From: Marisa cornuarietis | Lineage: Eukaryota > Mollusca > Gastropoda > Architaenioglossa > Ampullariidae | Assembly: GCA_004794655.1 (NCBI GenBank) | Contig: SMMW01000650.1 | Coordinates: 806,001-870,000 of the forward strand | DNA length: 64,000 bases | Direction: 5' to 3' | In this document: positions 63,771 through 64,000 of the stretch, piece after piece | How the letters are laid out: the number at the start of each line of letters is the position of its first letter | Numbering within the stretch: the first letter of the stretch is position 1 | Position numbers and translations under genes: made by a program | The notes under the pieces: model-generated | The model's input: the letters and a program-made list of their open reading frames with translations, nothing else | What the model was told of the DNA's origin: nothing | Database searches by the model: none

Positions 63771-64000
63771 GCTTGTTGACACCGGATGTACCTGTAGGTC
63801 ACGTGGTAGTAGAGCTATTTATAACGTCTTATATGAAACTGTGTAGTTGTTAGTTATTATTATAAATATCAAAGTACTATCGGTAAGAATATCCTTGTGG
63901 CTGAATTTAACTATTATTTCATATGCTTTAAAATATGGGATGGATCATACACCTCCCCGCTCTTCCACAGGAAACCTCGTACATGATATGATTGATCGAA
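63771..64000 (-). promoter_or_regulatory. DALRD3 5' UTR / promoter side
   Basis: The sequence upstream of the DALRD3 ATG has an E-box (GTCACGTG, 63798-63805) and an ETS-like ACCGGATGT at 63781-63789 beside the start codon. Together with exon 1 it is richer in CpG than the gene body, as expected for an unmethylated promoter. The start site is unknown, and no other gene is seen to the window end. Confidence 0.45.

Noticed and set aside
63771..63782. Four extra in-frame codons upstream of the DALRD3 ATG
   Set aside because: The upstream initiator would be GTG; the ATG at 63770 has a good context and is the normal choice in animals.

Overview
The window is eukaryotic nuclear DNA from an animal. 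Its genes are split by GT-AG introns, intergenic and intronic DNA is rich in (CA)n/(GT)n, tRNA-derived SINE copies and small inverted-repeat elements, and there are no operons or ribosome binding sites. The three recognisable proteins are metazoan families. Their divergence and the repeat types suggest a lophotrochozoan, probably a gastropod mollusc. That placement is inference, because no clade-diagnostic gene is present.

Three genes can be supported. (1) A calcium/calmodulin-dependent protein kinase I (CaMK1) gene on the + strand has ten coding exons from 3781 to 44672. They join in phase into a complete 339-residue kinase with a C-terminal autoinhibitory/calmodulin-binding segment. (2) A chloride intracellular channel (CLIC) family protein on the + strand, 54579-55376, lies in one uninterrupted ORF with a good 3' splice site just inside its 5' end. 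(3) DALRD3 on the - strand, 63770 down to 55924, has thirteen coding exons that join in phase into about 580 residues. DALRD3 is the tRNA-Arg-binding partner of the METTL2 tRNA m3C methyltransferase. CLIC and DALRD3 are convergent, with stops about 0.55 kb apart.

Layout: 1-3780 is the 5' flank of CaMK1, with microsatellites, one hAT-like MITE and a palindromic E-box. 3781-44672 is CaMK1, whose introns (0.55 to 13.4 kb) hold at least eight copies or fragments of one SINE family, all in the same orientation, as well as other repeats. 44673-52400 is AT-rich DNA with several AATAAA signals and no gene, possibly CaMK1 3' UTR. 52400-54050 is CpG-rich with CRE motifs and a 410-bp MITE, probably the CLIC promoter and first intron. 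54579-55376 is CLIC. 55924-63770 is DALRD3. 63771-64000 is the DALRD3 promoter side.

The three genes have no obvious joint pathway: one is a Ca2+-signalling kinase, one a redox-fold/channel protein and one a tRNA modification cofactor. The most striking large-scale signal is an abrupt CpG mosaic: CpG-poor at about 4.5-9.9, 43.5-52.4 and 54.1-63.2 kb, CpG-rich in between. It resembles a germline methylation footprint and cuts through the middle of CaMK1. I found no CRISPR array, operon, viral gene, toxin or credible novel protein system.
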